Source: Phyllobacterium chamaecytisi (GTDB lineage Bacteria > Pseudomonadota > Alphaproteobacteria > Rhizobiales > Rhizobiaceae). From it: 64,000 nt of DNA. How positions within the stretch are numbered: position 1 is the first letter of the stretch; the number at the start of each line of letters is the position of its first letter. This document shows, piece after piece, positions 46,768 through 55,538 of this stretch. The notes below the pieces were generated by a model that was not told where the DNA came from, ran no database searches, and was given only the letters and a program-made list of their open reading frames with translations. Location: the NCBI RefSeq assembly GCF_020164455.1, contig NZ_JAIQWW010000004.1, positions 62,001 through 126,000 of the forward strand, given 5' to 3'. Both the position numbers and the translations under genes were made by a program.

Positions 46768-47245
46768 TCCCGATCGAGCGGCCAACCCGCGCAGGTATTG
46801 GCAGCTTGGAATGGGCCTCCTTGTAGCGCTCTAGCGTCGGCAAAATGTCATCGGGAAACGGCACGACCTTCGGGCCGTTCATATCCACATGCAGCGACAT
46901 CACCTCCGCGGTCGCCGCCACCCAGCCATCCTGGTGCACGATCTCATTGTAAGTGTGCAAACGCTTGGCATCGAAATCGATTAACTGGCTGGTAACCGTC
47001 ACGATATGGTCGAGATGAATTTCCTGCACGTAGCAAATGTGCACTTCGGCGGTGTAGATCGTCAGTTTGCGTTCGGCGGCATATTTTGGGCCGAAACCCA
47101 ATTCGGCAAGAAACTCATCGCCGCCCCGGTCGAAAACCACGTTGTAGTACGCCATGTTCAGGTGGCCATTATAGTCGATCCACTCCTTCTCCATGGCAAT
47201 CGGCGCGGACCGGTACAGTTGACCTTGCAAATTTTCGGCTGACAT
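46754..47245 (-). CDS. Hotdog-fold acyl-CoA thioesterase, betainyl-CoA thioesterase-like
   Basis: 163 residues from the ATG at 47245, which has CAGGAGCC ahead of it; an earlier in-frame start at 47320 was rejected. A single 4HBT hotdog domain with EKEWIDYNGHLNMAYYN carrying the catalytic Asp and the NGHLN helix start. In bacteria that degrade carnitine such a thioesterase splits betainyl-CoA to glycine betaine (CdhB), or is fused to carnitine dehydrogenase in Sinorhizobium. Here it stands alone, next to the GlxA-type regulator. Confidence 0.83.
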   Translation of the reverse strand: MSAENLQGQLYRSAPIAMEKEWIDYNGHLNMAYYNVVFDRGGDEFLAELGFGPKYAAERKLTIYTAEVHICYVQEIHLDHIVTVTSQLIDFDAKRLHTYNEIVHQDGWVAATAEVMSLHVDMNGPKVVPFPDDILPTLERYKEAHSKLPIPARVGRSIGIKRK

Positions 47246-47329
47246 TCTGGGCTCCTGACTGGATGGCGCAACTATTCGATCGCGGGTTGAAACATGAAGT
47301 CCGTAGCGCTGCTTTGTCAAAAGCGACGC

Positions 47330-48313
47330 TCAGTGAACAGGCCGGAAAGCGCTTGGCGGCTTGCCTTCAAAATTGCGAAAGGTTCTGGTGAAGGCCGATG
47401 CCGATGAAAAACCCGTGCGCGCGGCGATATCCGCCAGCGGCGATTTCGTATCGGTAATCAGCCGCCGCGCAACTTTCAGCCGCAGCCGTAGGTAATACCG
47501 GCCTGGCCCCTCGCCGACAGCCTTGGCAAAAATTTTCTCTAGACTGCGGGCGCTCAGGCCAGTGCGCTTGGCAATAGCGCCGATGGTCAACGGCTGTTCG
47601 ATATGGCGCTCCATCAGGCGAATAGCACCCGCGAGCTTCGGATGCACATCGTCGAGCCGTCCCAGCGAAACCAGCGGCTGCGCATCGTTCGAGGCATGTG
47701 CCCCATCATAGATGAACACGCTCGCCACATCGAGCGCGACGGACATGCCGTAGCGCGATCGGATCAGATGCAGCATGAGATCGAAGGTTGGCGAGGCGCC
47801 GCCGCTCGTGAAAACCGGCCCATCGATGACGTAGCGGTCTGGCCGAATATCCGCATCGGGAAATTCGGCCGTAAACTCCTCCATGTCCTCCCAGTGCGTC
47901 GTCGCCTTGCGCCCTGAAAGCAGGCCCGCGCGCCCGAGCAACCAGGAACCGGCTTCGATGCCGCCGATCATCCGATAATTGTGAACTGCACGGCGCAGAT
48001 TGGCCGTGAAGGTGGTGCGGGCGATATCGGATGTACCAAAACCACCTATAACCAAAAGCATATCGCCCTTTGCTGAAGTATCGAACGAACTGGAAACTGC
48101 GATGGGAAGGCCACATGTGGTCATTGTCGGCTGTCCATCCAGCGAGACAATCCGCCAGTTGAACAGATTTGCGCCTGACACGCGATTGGCGGCGCGCATC
48201 GGATCTATGGTAGAAGCAACGCACATCAGCGACGCTCCGCTGAAGACGAGAACGGTCACGTCCAGCGTCTTGGTGTTTGGTGAAAAGAGTGGCGATGTTT
48301 CGCTATTCATCAA
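47330..48313 (-). CDS. GlxA/CdhR-type AraC regulator of carnitine catabolism
   Basis: 327 residues: an N-terminal DJ-1/PfpI-like domain (about 18-190) and a C-terminal AraC double helix-turn-helix (LTIGAIAKRTGLSARSLEKIF and LADIAARTGFSSASAFTRTF). The PfpI elbow reads GGIEAGSWLLG: the catalytic cysteine of true amidotransferases is missing, as expected for a ligand-sensing regulator such as GbdR, CdhR or GlxA. Divergent from the carnitine operon across 76 bases that hold a strong palindrome. The ligand, probably carnitine or a derivative, is inferred. Confidence 0.9.
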   Translation of the reverse strand: MMNSETSPLFSPNTKTLDVTVLVFSGASLMCVASTIDPMRAANRVSGANLFNWRIVSLDGQPTMTTCGLPIAVSSSFDTSAKGDMLLVIGGFGTSDIARTTFTANLRRAVHNYRMIGGIEAGSWLLGRAGLLSGRKATTHWEDMEEFTAEFPDADIRPDRYVIDGPVFTSGGASPTFDLMLHLIRSRYGMSVALDVASVFIYDGAHASNDAQPLVSLGRLDDVHPKLAGAIRLMERHIEQPLTIGAIAKRTGLSARSLEKIFAKAVGEGPGRYYLRLRLKVARRLITDTKSPLADIAARTGFSSASAFTRTFRNFEGKPPSAFRPVH

Positions 48314-48326
48314 TTCCTATTCGTAT

Positions 48327-48349
48327 ATTGCAAAGCATCGCTTGGCAAT
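48327..48349. promoter_or_regulatory. Operator candidate between the CdhR-type regulator and the carnitine operon
   Basis: ATTGCAAAGC (48327-48336), three bases, then GCTTGGCAAT (48340-48349): arms match at 9 of 10 positions. Centre is 52 bases upstream of the BKACE start and 25 bases from the regulator start, an ideal place to control both. Confidence 0.7.
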
Positions 48350-48389
48350 CGGGGCATGATCAGGTCAACAAGAACATGGGAGCTTTACA

Positions 48390-49295
48390 ATGGGACTCAC
48401 CCCCAATCGCGAAGTATTCATCACCTGCGCCGTGACCGGTGCAGGCGATACCACAGGTCGTTCCGACAAGGTTCCGGTCACCCCGCGCCAGATCGCCGAT
48501 GAATGCATTGCTGCGGCCAATGCTGGCGCAGCCATCGCGCATATTCACGTGCGTGATCCAAAAACGAGCAAGGGTTCGCGCGATGTCGCGCTCTATGCGG
48601 AGGTGGTCGAGCACATCAAGGCGTCAGGCGTTGACATGGTCCTGAACCTCACCGCAGGCATGGGCGGTGATCTTACGCTCGGCAGCGTCGAGCAGCCGAT
48701 GCCGCCTTCCGCCAACGGCACCGATATGGCCGGCGCGACGGAACGCCTTGAACATGTGGCAAAGCTGCGCCCGGAAATCTGCACGCTCGATTGCGGCACG
48801 ATGAATTTTGGCGAAGGCGATTATGTCATGACAAACACGCCGGCCATGCTCAAGGCCATGGCGGCGCAGATCAAGGCTCTCGGTGTGCGGCCGGAAGTTG
48901 AAATCTTCGATACGGGCCACCTGCTTCTGGCCAAGTGGCTCTACGACCAGAAATTGCTGGAAGATCCGGTCATGGTGCAGCTCTGCATGGGCATTCCGTG
49001 GGGTGCGCCGGATGATATCAACACGCTGCTCGCGCTGACGAACAACCTTCCGTCGAACTGGACCTTCTCGGCCTTCTCCATCGGCCGCAACCAGATGCCC
49101 TATGCGGCGATGGCGATGCTCGCAGGCGGCAATATCCGCGTCGGCCTTGAAGACAATATCTGGCTCGACAAGGGCGTTCTTGCCACCAATGGCCCGTTGG
49201 TCGAACGCGCCGTAAAAGTTGCTGAAGGCATGGGCGCTCGCATTCTCGGACCGAACGAAGTCCGCGAGCGCATGAAATTGACGAAGGGCTGGTAA
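48390..49295 (+). CDS. BKACE-family enzyme, 3-dehydrocarnitine:acetyl-CoA trimethylamine transferase-like
   Basis: 301 residues of the beta-keto acid cleavage enzyme family (DUF849), a zinc enzyme that condenses a beta-keto acid with acetyl-CoA and cleaves it. Zinc ligands: AHIHVRDP with His51 and His53, and VGLEDN with Glu254. Directly before carnitine dehydrogenase, so the substrate is most likely 3-dehydrocarnitine, giving acetoacetate and betainyl-CoA (the CdhC reaction). First gene of the plus-strand operon; ATG at 48390 with GGAG upstream. Confidence 0.9.
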   Translation: MGLTPNREVFITCAVTGAGDTTGRSDKVPVTPRQIADECIAAANAGAAIAHIHVRDPKTSKGSRDVALYAEVVEHIKASGVDMVLNLTAGMGGDLTLGSVEQPMPPSANGTDMAGATERLEHVAKLRPEICTLDCGTMNFGEGDYVMTNTPAMLKAMAAQIKALGVRPEVEIFDTGHLLLAKWLYDQKLLEDPVMVQLCMGIPWGAPDDINTLLALTNNLPSNWTFSAFSIGRNQMPYAAMAMLAGGNIRVGLEDNIWLDKGVLATNGPLVERAVKVAEGMGARILGPNEVRERMKLTKGW

Positions 49296-49300
49296 GAATC

Positions 49301-50365
49301 ATGGCAGGTATTCGCAAGGCCGCGGCAATCGGCGGCGGTGTTATCGGTGCGGGCTGGGTAGCGCGTCTCCTTCTTAATGGCATTGACGTATCGATCTTCG
49401 ATCCGGATCCGGAGGCGGAACGCAAGGTCAGCGAAGTGATGAAGAATTCACGCCGCGCCTATAAGACAATGGTGCCAGGTGGTTTGCCGAAGGAAGGCAA
49501 GCTGACATTCGCCAAGTCGATCGAACAGGCCGTCGCCGGTGCCGATTTCATTCAGGAAAGCGTGCCGGAGCGGCTTGACCTGAAGCACAAGGTGCTGGCC
49601 GAGATCGACAAACACGCGGCGGTCGATGCCATTGTCGGTTCGTCCACTTCGGGCATTCTGCCGTCGGACATGCAGACCGCGATGAAGCACCCGGAACGGC
49701 TGGTCGTCGGTCATCCTTACAATCCCGTCTATCTCCTCCCGCTGGTCGAGATCGTTGGCGGCAAGCAGACCTCGCCGGAAGCTGTCGAAAAGGCACGCGA
49801 ACTCTACACTTCCATCGGCATGAAGCCGGTGGTCATCCGCAAGGAAATCGAAGCCTTCGTCGGCGATCGCCTGCTCGAAGCCGTCTGGCGCGAATCCCTG
49901 TGGCTGATCAAGGACGACATTACAACCGTCGAGGAGCTCGACGACATCATCCGTTATTCGTTCGGCATTCGCTGGGCGCAGATGGGGATGTTCCAGGTCT
50001 ACCGCGTTGCTGGCGGTGAAGCCGGCATGCGCCACTTCATCGCGCAGTTCGGTCCATGCCTCTCATGGCCGTGGACCAAGCTGATGGACGTGCCGGAACT
50101 TGACGAGGAACTGGTCGACAAGATCGCCAATCAGTCCGATGAACAGGCGCATGGCCTGTCGATCCGCGAGCTGGAGCGCATCCGCGACGACAATCTCGTG
50201 GCGATCATGGAAGCACTTTCCAAGCAGAACAAGGGCAAGGGATGGGGTGCAGGCGCGCTTCACAACGACTACACCAAGCGCCTATCGAAGCTGGCACAAA
50301 AGCCCGCCACGTCCAAAGCAGCCGAAAAGGCAAAGGCCCACAAACCTAAGAAAAAGAAAGGCTAA
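49301..50365 (+). CDS. L-carnitine dehydrogenase
   Basis: Oxidises L-carnitine to 3-dehydrocarnitine with NAD+. 354 residues of the 3-hydroxyacyl-CoA dehydrogenase family: AIGGGVIGAGWVARLL (9-24) is the NAD-binding loop, IQESVPERLDLKHKVLAEID the conserved mid-block, and GHPYNPVYLLPLVEIVGG the catalytic-histidine segment. The body ends near residue 325, and a lysine/alanine-rich tail of 29 residues (KPATSKAAEKAKAHKPKKKKG) follows. In other rhizobia the enzyme is fused to a thioesterase; here it is not. Five bases separate it from the BKACE gene. Confidence 0.92.
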   Translation: MAGIRKAAAIGGGVIGAGWVARLLLNGIDVSIFDPDPEAERKVSEVMKNSRRAYKTMVPGGLPKEGKLTFAKSIEQAVAGADFIQESVPERLDLKHKVLAEIDKHAAVDAIVGSSTSGILPSDMQTAMKHPERLVVGHPYNPVYLLPLVEIVGGKQTSPEAVEKARELYTSIGMKPVVIRKEIEAFVGDRLLEAVWRESLWLIKDDITTVEELDDIIRYSFGIRWAQMGMFQVYRVAGGEAGMRHFIAQFGPCLSWPWTKLMDVPELDEELVDKIANQSDEQAHGLSIRELERIRDDNLVAIMEALSKQNKGKGWGAGALHNDYTKRLSKLAQKPATSKAAEKAKAHKPKKKKG

Positions 50366-50369
50366 AGCG

Positions 50370-51533
50370 ATGGATTTCGGTCTTTCGGAGGAGCAAAGGC
50401 TGATCGTCGATACGACACGCGCCTTTGTCGAAAACGAACTTTATCCGCACGAGGCGGAAGTCGAGCGCACCGGCGTCCTGCGCAAGGAACTGGCCGACGA
50501 ACTGAAGCAAAAGGCAATCGAAGCCGGGCTTTATGCCGCCAACATGCCTGAAGAGGTTGGCGGTGCCGGTCTCGATACCGTGACGTGGCTGCTTTACGAA
50601 AAGGAGCTTGGCCGCGCCAATTATGCGCTGCATTGGACCTGCGTCGGACGCCCTTCCAATATCCTGCTTGCCGGCACCGACGCGCAAAAGGAAAAGTACC
50701 TGTTCCCCTGTATCCGTGGTGAAAAGTCCGATTGCCTGGCTATGACCGAGCCGGGTGCCGGTTCCGATCTGCGCGGCATGAAGGCGACCGCCGTCGAAAA
50801 AGGTGGCGACTGGGTCGTCAACGGCACCAAGCACTTCATCAGCCATGCTGTCGAAGCTGATTTCATCATCCTCTTCGTTGCCTCGGGCGAAGAAGACACG
50901 CCGCGCGGCAAGAAAAAGAAGATCACGGCCTTCTTCGTCGACAAGGGTCATCCCGGCATGACCATCCGCGAGGGCTATCGCAACGTTTCGCATCGCGGCT
51001 ATACCAATGCGATCATCGAATTCGACGACTGCCGACTGCCGCAGGAACAGATCCTCGGCGACGTTCACAAGGGCTTCGAAGTCGCCAACACCTGGCTCGG
51101 CGCAACCCGTCTTCAAGTGGCAGCAACCTGTCTCGGCCGCGCCGAACGGGCACTTGGCCACGCCATCGAATATGCGGCACAACGCCAGCAATTCGGCCAG
51201 CAGATCGGCAAGTTCCAGGGCGTATCGTTCAAGCTGGCCGATATGGCCACGGAATTGAAAGCTGCGGACCTGCTCACCTTCGAAGCCGGCTGGAAGTTCG
51301 ATCAGGGCACAGTCACGGATCAGGACATGGCGATGGCCAAGCTCAAGGCCACCGAGATGCTTGCTTTTGTCGCTGACGAGGCGATCCAGATTCACGGCGG
51401 CATGGGCCTGATGGACGACCTGCCGCTCGAGCGTATCTGGCGTGATGCGCGTGTCGAGCGTATCTGGGAAGGCACATCCGAAATCCAACGGCACATCATC
51501 TCGCGTGCCCTGCTCCGCCCGCATGGCGCGTGA
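50370..51533 (+). CDS. Acyl-CoA dehydrogenase, gamma-butyrobetainyl-CoA dehydrogenase-like
   Basis: 387 residues of the FAD acyl-CoA dehydrogenase family, starting at ATG 50370. MDFGLSEEQRLIVDTTRAFVE opens the helical N-domain; MTEPGAGSDLRGM and the C-terminal RIWEGTSEIQRHI block (with the catalytic-type glutamate) are intact. Its place between carnitine dehydrogenase and the acyl-CoA synthetase suggests conversion of gamma-butyrobetainyl-CoA to crotonobetainyl-CoA. Only four bases separate it from the dehydrogenase gene. Confidence 0.88.
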   Translation: MDFGLSEEQRLIVDTTRAFVENELYPHEAEVERTGVLRKELADELKQKAIEAGLYAANMPEEVGGAGLDTVTWLLYEKELGRANYALHWTCVGRPSNILLAGTDAQKEKYLFPCIRGEKSDCLAMTEPGAGSDLRGMKATAVEKGGDWVVNGTKHFISHAVEADFIILFVASGEEDTPRGKKKKITAFFVDKGHPGMTIREGYRNVSHRGYTNAIIEFDDCRLPQEQILGDVHKGFEVANTWLGATRLQVAATCLGRAERALGHAIEYAAQRQQFGQQIGKFQGVSFKLADMATELKAADLLTFEAGWKFDQGTVTDQDMAMAKLKATEMLAFVADEAIQIHGGMGLMDDLPLERIWRDARVERIWEGTSEIQRHIISRALLRPHGA

Positions 51534-51544
51534 CGGAGCATTTG

Positions 51545-53623
51545 ATGGCATCGCATAAGCTCGATCGTCTGCTACGACCGAAAACCATCGCTGTCTTCGG
51601 CGGTCTGCAAGCCGCCGAAGTCATAAAGCAATCACAGAAAATGGGCTTTTCCGGCGAGATCTGGCCGGTGCATCCCAAACATGACGAAATATGCGGCCTC
51701 AAGGTCTACCGTTCCGTCGCAGATCTGCCGGGTAGCCCGGACGCTGCCTTTGTCGGCGTCAATCGCTTTCTCACGCTGGATATCGTGCGCGACCTGCGTG
51801 AAGCCGGCGCGGGCGTCGCTGTCTGCTATGCCTCGGGCTTTCTCGAAGCAGGCGCGGACGATGCCGATGGCGCAAGGTTGCAGGAAGAGCTCGTCAAAGC
51901 GGCTGGCGATATGCCGATCATTGGGCCCAACTGCTACGGGCTGATCAACTACTGCGATGGCGCCCTGCTCTGGCCCGACCAGCATGGTGGGCGGCGGCTC
52001 GGCCCGGACGAACACGGCGTCGCCATTATCACGCAATCGTCGAACATCGCCATCAACATGACGATGCAGACTCGCGGCCTGCCCATCGCCCATGTCATGA
52101 CGGCGGGCAACCAGGCGCAAACTGGCCTGCCCGACATGGCGATAGCCCTGCTCGAAGATGAACGCGTTACAGCGCTTGGCCTCCATATCGAGGCATTCCA
52201 GTCGGCGCCAAAATTCGAACTCCTTGCCAAACGTGCTCGCGAGCTGGGCAAACCCATAGTCGCGATGAAAGTCGGGCGTTCGGCGCAGGCGCGCGCTGCA
52301 ACCGTCTCGCACACCGCCTCGCTGGCTGGATCCGACGCAGCATCGGACGCTTTCCTCAAGCGCCTCGGCATAGCTCGCGTCAATTCCATTGCATCCTTCC
52401 TTGAAACATTGAAGCTTCTGCATGTGCACGGCCCGCTCGACGGCAACACGCTCTGTTCCATGAGCTGTTCCGGCGGCGAGGCTTCGGTCATGGCCGATAG
52501 CGCCGAGGGGCGTGCGGTCAACTTTCCAGAACTGACGTCCGAGCACCGGGCGCGCGTCAAATCCACGCTCGGGGCATTTGTCGCCGTCGCCAACCCGCTC
52601 GATTATCACACCTTCATCTGGAACAACGAACCGGCACTGACAGAGACATTCACCGCCATGGTATCCGGCGGTTTTTCTCTGAGCTGCCTCGTCCTCGATT
52701 TTCCGCGCAAGGATCGCTGTTCGGACGTGGATTGGTGGTCGACCGTTCGAGGCTTCGAAAACGCGCTGACAACCAACCGGGCCAAAGGCGCCATTGTCGC
52801 TTCGTTGTCAGAGAATATTCCGGAAGAATACATGTCCGGCCTGATGGCGAAAGGCATCGCACCGCTCTGCGGCATAACAGAAGCTTTTGATGCGGCGGAA
52901 GCCGCAGCTTTCATAGGCAAAGCGTGGAAGATGCCGCTTGCGGAAGCCGTGGCGGTTATCGAGGAGCAAGCCGAAGCTCGCACGCGTACCCCGGATGAAG
53001 CCGAAGCCAAGGCCGTTCTCAAGAGTGCCGGGCTTCCCGTGCCGGATGGACAGCGCTGCACCACGAGTCTGGAGGCTGTCGCCATCGCCAACGCGCTCGG
53101 CTATCCGGTCGCGCTCAAGGCGCTCGGCATCGCCCACAAATCCGAACAGAACGCCGTTCGGCTCAATCTGAAGGATGCCGATGCGGTCAGATCCTCCGCC
53201 GACGATCTTGCTGGTCTTGGCTCCGGCCTGTATGTCGAGCGCATGGTGATTGGCGCGGTCGCCGAGCTTATCGTCGGTATCATCGATGATCCGCAATTCG
53301 GTCCGGTCATGACACTCGGCACAGGCGGCGTTCTGGTGGAATTGCTGCAGGATACGGCAACCCTGCTGCTGCCTTCCAGCCGCGAGGATATCGAGACGGC
53401 ACTGCGCTTGCTGCGCATGTTCCCGCTGCTCGATGGCTATCGCGGCAAGGCAAAGGCCGACCTAGGGGCTGCAATCGACGCAATCATGGGCATTGCCGCA
53501 TTTGCTGTGAACAATTCGGGCCGAATTGCCGAACTTGATATCAATCCGCTGCTGGTCTGCCGGCAGGGCGATGGCGCGTGGATCGCCGATGCGTTGTTGG
53601 TGACAAAGGGAGAGCTGAAATGA
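51545..53623 (+). CDS. NDP-forming acyl-CoA synthetase, gamma-butyrobetaine--CoA ligase-like
   Basis: 692 residues from the ATG at 51545 (GGAG upstream; a GTG at 51530 overlapping the previous stop is the alternative). Order: CoA-binding Rossmann domain (KLDRLLRPKTIAVFGG at the start), succinyl-CoA-ligase-like domain with TVSHTASLAGSD, and C-terminal ATP-grasp domain (about 460-690) with GLYVERMVIGAVAELIVG. It resembles ADP-forming acetyl-CoA synthetases. In Sinorhizobium such an enzyme activates gamma-butyrobetaine and carnitine with CoA; that role is inferred here from context. Confidence 0.87.
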   Translation: MASHKLDRLLRPKTIAVFGGLQAAEVIKQSQKMGFSGEIWPVHPKHDEICGLKVYRSVADLPGSPDAAFVGVNRFLTLDIVRDLREAGAGVAVCYASGFLEAGADDADGARLQEELVKAAGDMPIIGPNCYGLINYCDGALLWPDQHGGRRLGPDEHGVAIITQSSNIAINMTMQTRGLPIAHVMTAGNQAQTGLPDMAIALLEDERVTALGLHIEAFQSAPKFELLAKRARELGKPIVAMKVGRSAQARAATVSHTASLAGSDAASDAFLKRLGIARVNSIASFLETLKLLHVHGPLDGNTLCSMSCSGGEASVMADSAEGRAVNFPELTSEHRARVKSTLGAFVAVANPLDYHTFIWNNEPALTETFTAMVSGGFSLSCLVLDFPRKDRCSDVDWWSTVRGFENALTTNRAKGAIVASLSENIPEEYMSGLMAKGIAPLCGITEAFDAAEAAAFIGKAWKMPLAEAVAVIEEQAEARTRTPDEAEAKAVLKSAGLPVPDGQRCTTSLEAVAIANALGYPVALKALGIAHKSEQNAVRLNLKDADAVRSSADDLAGLGSGLYVERMVIGAVAELIVGIIDDPQFGPVMTLGTGGVLVELLQDTATLLLPSSREDIETALRLLRMFPLLDGYRGKAKADLGAAIDAIMGIAAFAVNNSGRIAELDINPLLVCRQGDGAWIADALLVTKGELK

Positions 53624-54402
53624 GCGATGTAATCAGGACGCGCCGCGAAGGCGGCATTCTCGAAGTCACGCTGGACCGGCCAAAAGCCAATGCCATTGAC
53701 CTGACGACGAGCCGTCTGATGGGTGAAACGTTCAAAAAATTCCGCGACGATCCCGAATTGCGTGTCGCCATCGTACAGACCGAAGGCGACAAGTTTTTCT
53801 GCGCCGGTTGGGACTTGAAGGCCGCAGCCGGCGGCGATGCGGTCGATGGTGATTATGGCGTCGGCGGCTTCGGCGGTCTGCAGGAACTGATCGACCTCAA
53901 CAAGCCTGTTATCGCCGCTGTCAACGGCATGGCAGTCGGTGGCGGGTTCGAACTCGCCCTCTCCTGCGATCTGATCTATGCCTCCGACCATTCCAGCTTT
54001 GCCCTGCCGGAAATCCGCGCAGGCACCCTCGCCGATGCCGCAACGGTCAAGCTGCCGAAGCGCATCCCCTATCATGTCGCCATGGATCTGCTGCTGACAG
54101 GCCGCTGGATGGACGTTAGCGAGGCGCATCGTTGGGGTCTGGTCAATGAGGTCCTGCCGAAAGACAAGCTGATGGAGCGCGTCTGGGAAATCGCCCGCAT
54201 GCTCGAAAGCGGCCCGCCGCTGGTTTTCGCCGCCATCAAGGAAGTGGCGCGCGAAGCCGAGAGCATGGGTTTCCAGGAAGCCATGAACTGGATTACCAAA
54301 CGCAAATTCCGTACAGTCGACACGCTCTACGCATCCGAAGACGGCCAGGAAGGCTTCAAGGCCTTCGCCGAAAAGCGTGAGCCCGTCTGGAAGGGGAAAT
54401 GA
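53620..54402 (+). CDS. Enoyl-CoA hydratase, carnitinyl-CoA dehydratase-like (CaiD type)
   Basis: 260 residues of the crotonase family, start ATG 53620 overlapping the previous stop by 4 bases. DRPKANAIDLTTSRLMGETF, FFCAGWDLKAAAGG (oxyanion-hole glycine), and FALPEIRAGTLADAATVKLPKRIP with the catalytic-type glutamate follow the CaiD pattern. It should hydrate crotonobetainyl-CoA to L-carnitinyl-CoA. Confidence 0.88.
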   Translation: MSDVIRTRREGGILEVTLDRPKANAIDLTTSRLMGETFKKFRDDPELRVAIVQTEGDKFFCAGWDLKAAAGGDAVDGDYGVGGFGGLQELIDLNKPVIAAVNGMAVGGGFELALSCDLIYASDHSSFALPEIRAGTLADAATVKLPKRIPYHVAMDLLLTGRWMDVSEAHRWGLVNEVLPKDKLMERVWEIARMLESGPPLVFAAIKEVAREAESMGFQEAMNWITKRKFRTVDTLYASEDGQEGFKAFAEKREPVWKGK

Positions 54403-55349
54403 CCACCGACTATTCCACACTGATCGACGAGGAAACCTGGGCGTTCATAGAACGTACCAACAGTTTTTACCCACCCGACGCCATCGAGCTTTCGATTGCC
54501 CAGCAACGGGAGGTTTACGACACCATGTGCCGCGGGTTCTTTGCCGGCTACCCCGAGGCGGTATCGTCGGCTGATCGCTTCATCGACAGCGGCAATCACA
54601 AAATCCCACTTCGCGTCTACGAAAAACGTGAGATCGATCCGGAAGCCATCTGCCTCTATTTTCATGGCGGCGGGTTCGTCGTTGGTGGTCTTGAGAGCCA
54701 CGACGATGTCTGCGCCGAATTGTGCGACGGCACGGGCTTCCGCGTGATCTCGGTCGACTACAGGCTCGCACCCGAACACCTGCATCCATCCGCATTCAGG
54801 GATTGTCTGGCGGCATTCGAGCACGTGGCTTCTACTTCAGATTTGCCGATCGTTTTTTGTGGCGATAGCGCCGGCGGTAACCTGGCGGCTGCGGTCGTGC
54901 ACCACGTGCGCCGCCATGAACGCGCGCCGGTTGGCCAAGTTCTCATCTATCCCGGGCTCGGCGGGGCGACCGATCAAGGCTCTTACCTGACCCACGCGGA
55001 AGCGCCGATGCTGACAACGCGGGACACGCTATACTATTTCAAAGTCCGCGGCGGCGGGTTCAACTGGTCGACCGACCCGCGTTTTGCACCATTGAACGAT
55101 ACGGATTTCGCCGATCTGCCCGCCACTGTCGTGATTTCAGCCGAATGCGATCCGCTATCGGACGATGGCCGGCACTATCGCGACAAAATCCTGGCAGCAG
55201 GCGGCAAGGCGATCTGGAACAACGAACCCGGTCTGGTACACGCCTACCTGCGTGCGCGCCACAGCGTGGAGCGCGCGCGCTCCAGCTTCCGGCGCATTGT
55301 GACGGCGGTACATCTGCTTGGCCAGGGCCGCTGGCCCGGCCAGCTCTAG
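54399..55349 (+). CDS. Alpha/beta hydrolase of the HSL family
   Basis: 316 residues. YFHGGGFVVGG places the HGGG oxyanion motif at 89-92, GDSAGG places the nucleophile Ser157, and the Asp/His partners lie in ECDPLSDDGRHY and LVHAYLR. It is the last gene of the carnitine operon, coupled to the enoyl-CoA hydratase by an ATGA overlap. A plausible job is to split acyl-carnitine or betaine esters, or carnitinyl-CoA, so that free carnitine enters the pathway; this is inference. Confidence 0.87.
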   Translation: MTTDYSTLIDEETWAFIERTNSFYPPDAIELSIAQQREVYDTMCRGFFAGYPEAVSSADRFIDSGNHKIPLRVYEKREIDPEAICLYFHGGGFVVGGLESHDDVCAELCDGTGFRVISVDYRLAPEHLHPSAFRDCLAAFEHVASTSDLPIVFCGDSAGGNLAAAVVHHVRRHERAPVGQVLIYPGLGGATDQGSYLTHAEAPMLTTRDTLYYFKVRGGGFNWSTDPRFAPLNDTDFADLPATVVISAECDPLSDDGRHYRDKILAAGGKAIWNNEPGLVHAYLRARHSVERARSSFRRIVTAVHLLGQGRWPGQL

Positions 55350-55352
55350 CCT

Positions 55353-55532
55353 TTATCTCCCCCCTTTGTGGGGGAGAAAGCGATTTCAGCATCTTAGCTC
55401 TTGCTAAGTGCTAGAAATCGCCAGAGAGGGGACAGCGCATTTTGATCTCAAATCCCCTCTCTTGGATTTTCTAAGAGTTTAGCAAGGGCTAAACTCAAGA
55501 AAACCCTTTCTCTCCCACAAGGGGAGAGATAA
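55353..55532. repeat. 180-base multi-hairpin element between convergent operons
   Basis: Outer arms: TTATCTCC...GAGAAAG (55353-55380) and CTTTCTCTCC...GAGATAA (55506-55532). Inside lie three more hairpins: CGATTTC/GAAATCG with CTTAG/CTAAG (55381-55420), GAGAGGGGA/TCCCCTCTC (55424-55461), and GAGTTTAGC/GCTAAACTC (55475-55496). It could act as a bidirectional terminator or be a mobile palindromic element (MITE-like). The CCCCTTGTGGGG-type motif recurs widely in Rhizobiales. Confidence 0.75.
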
Positions 55533-55538
55533 TCGGCA

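Noticed and set aside
50346-51551. 401-codon minus-strand frame opposite the acyl-CoA dehydrogenase
   Set aside because: Composition is the reverse image of the real gene and it would cross two operon genes.
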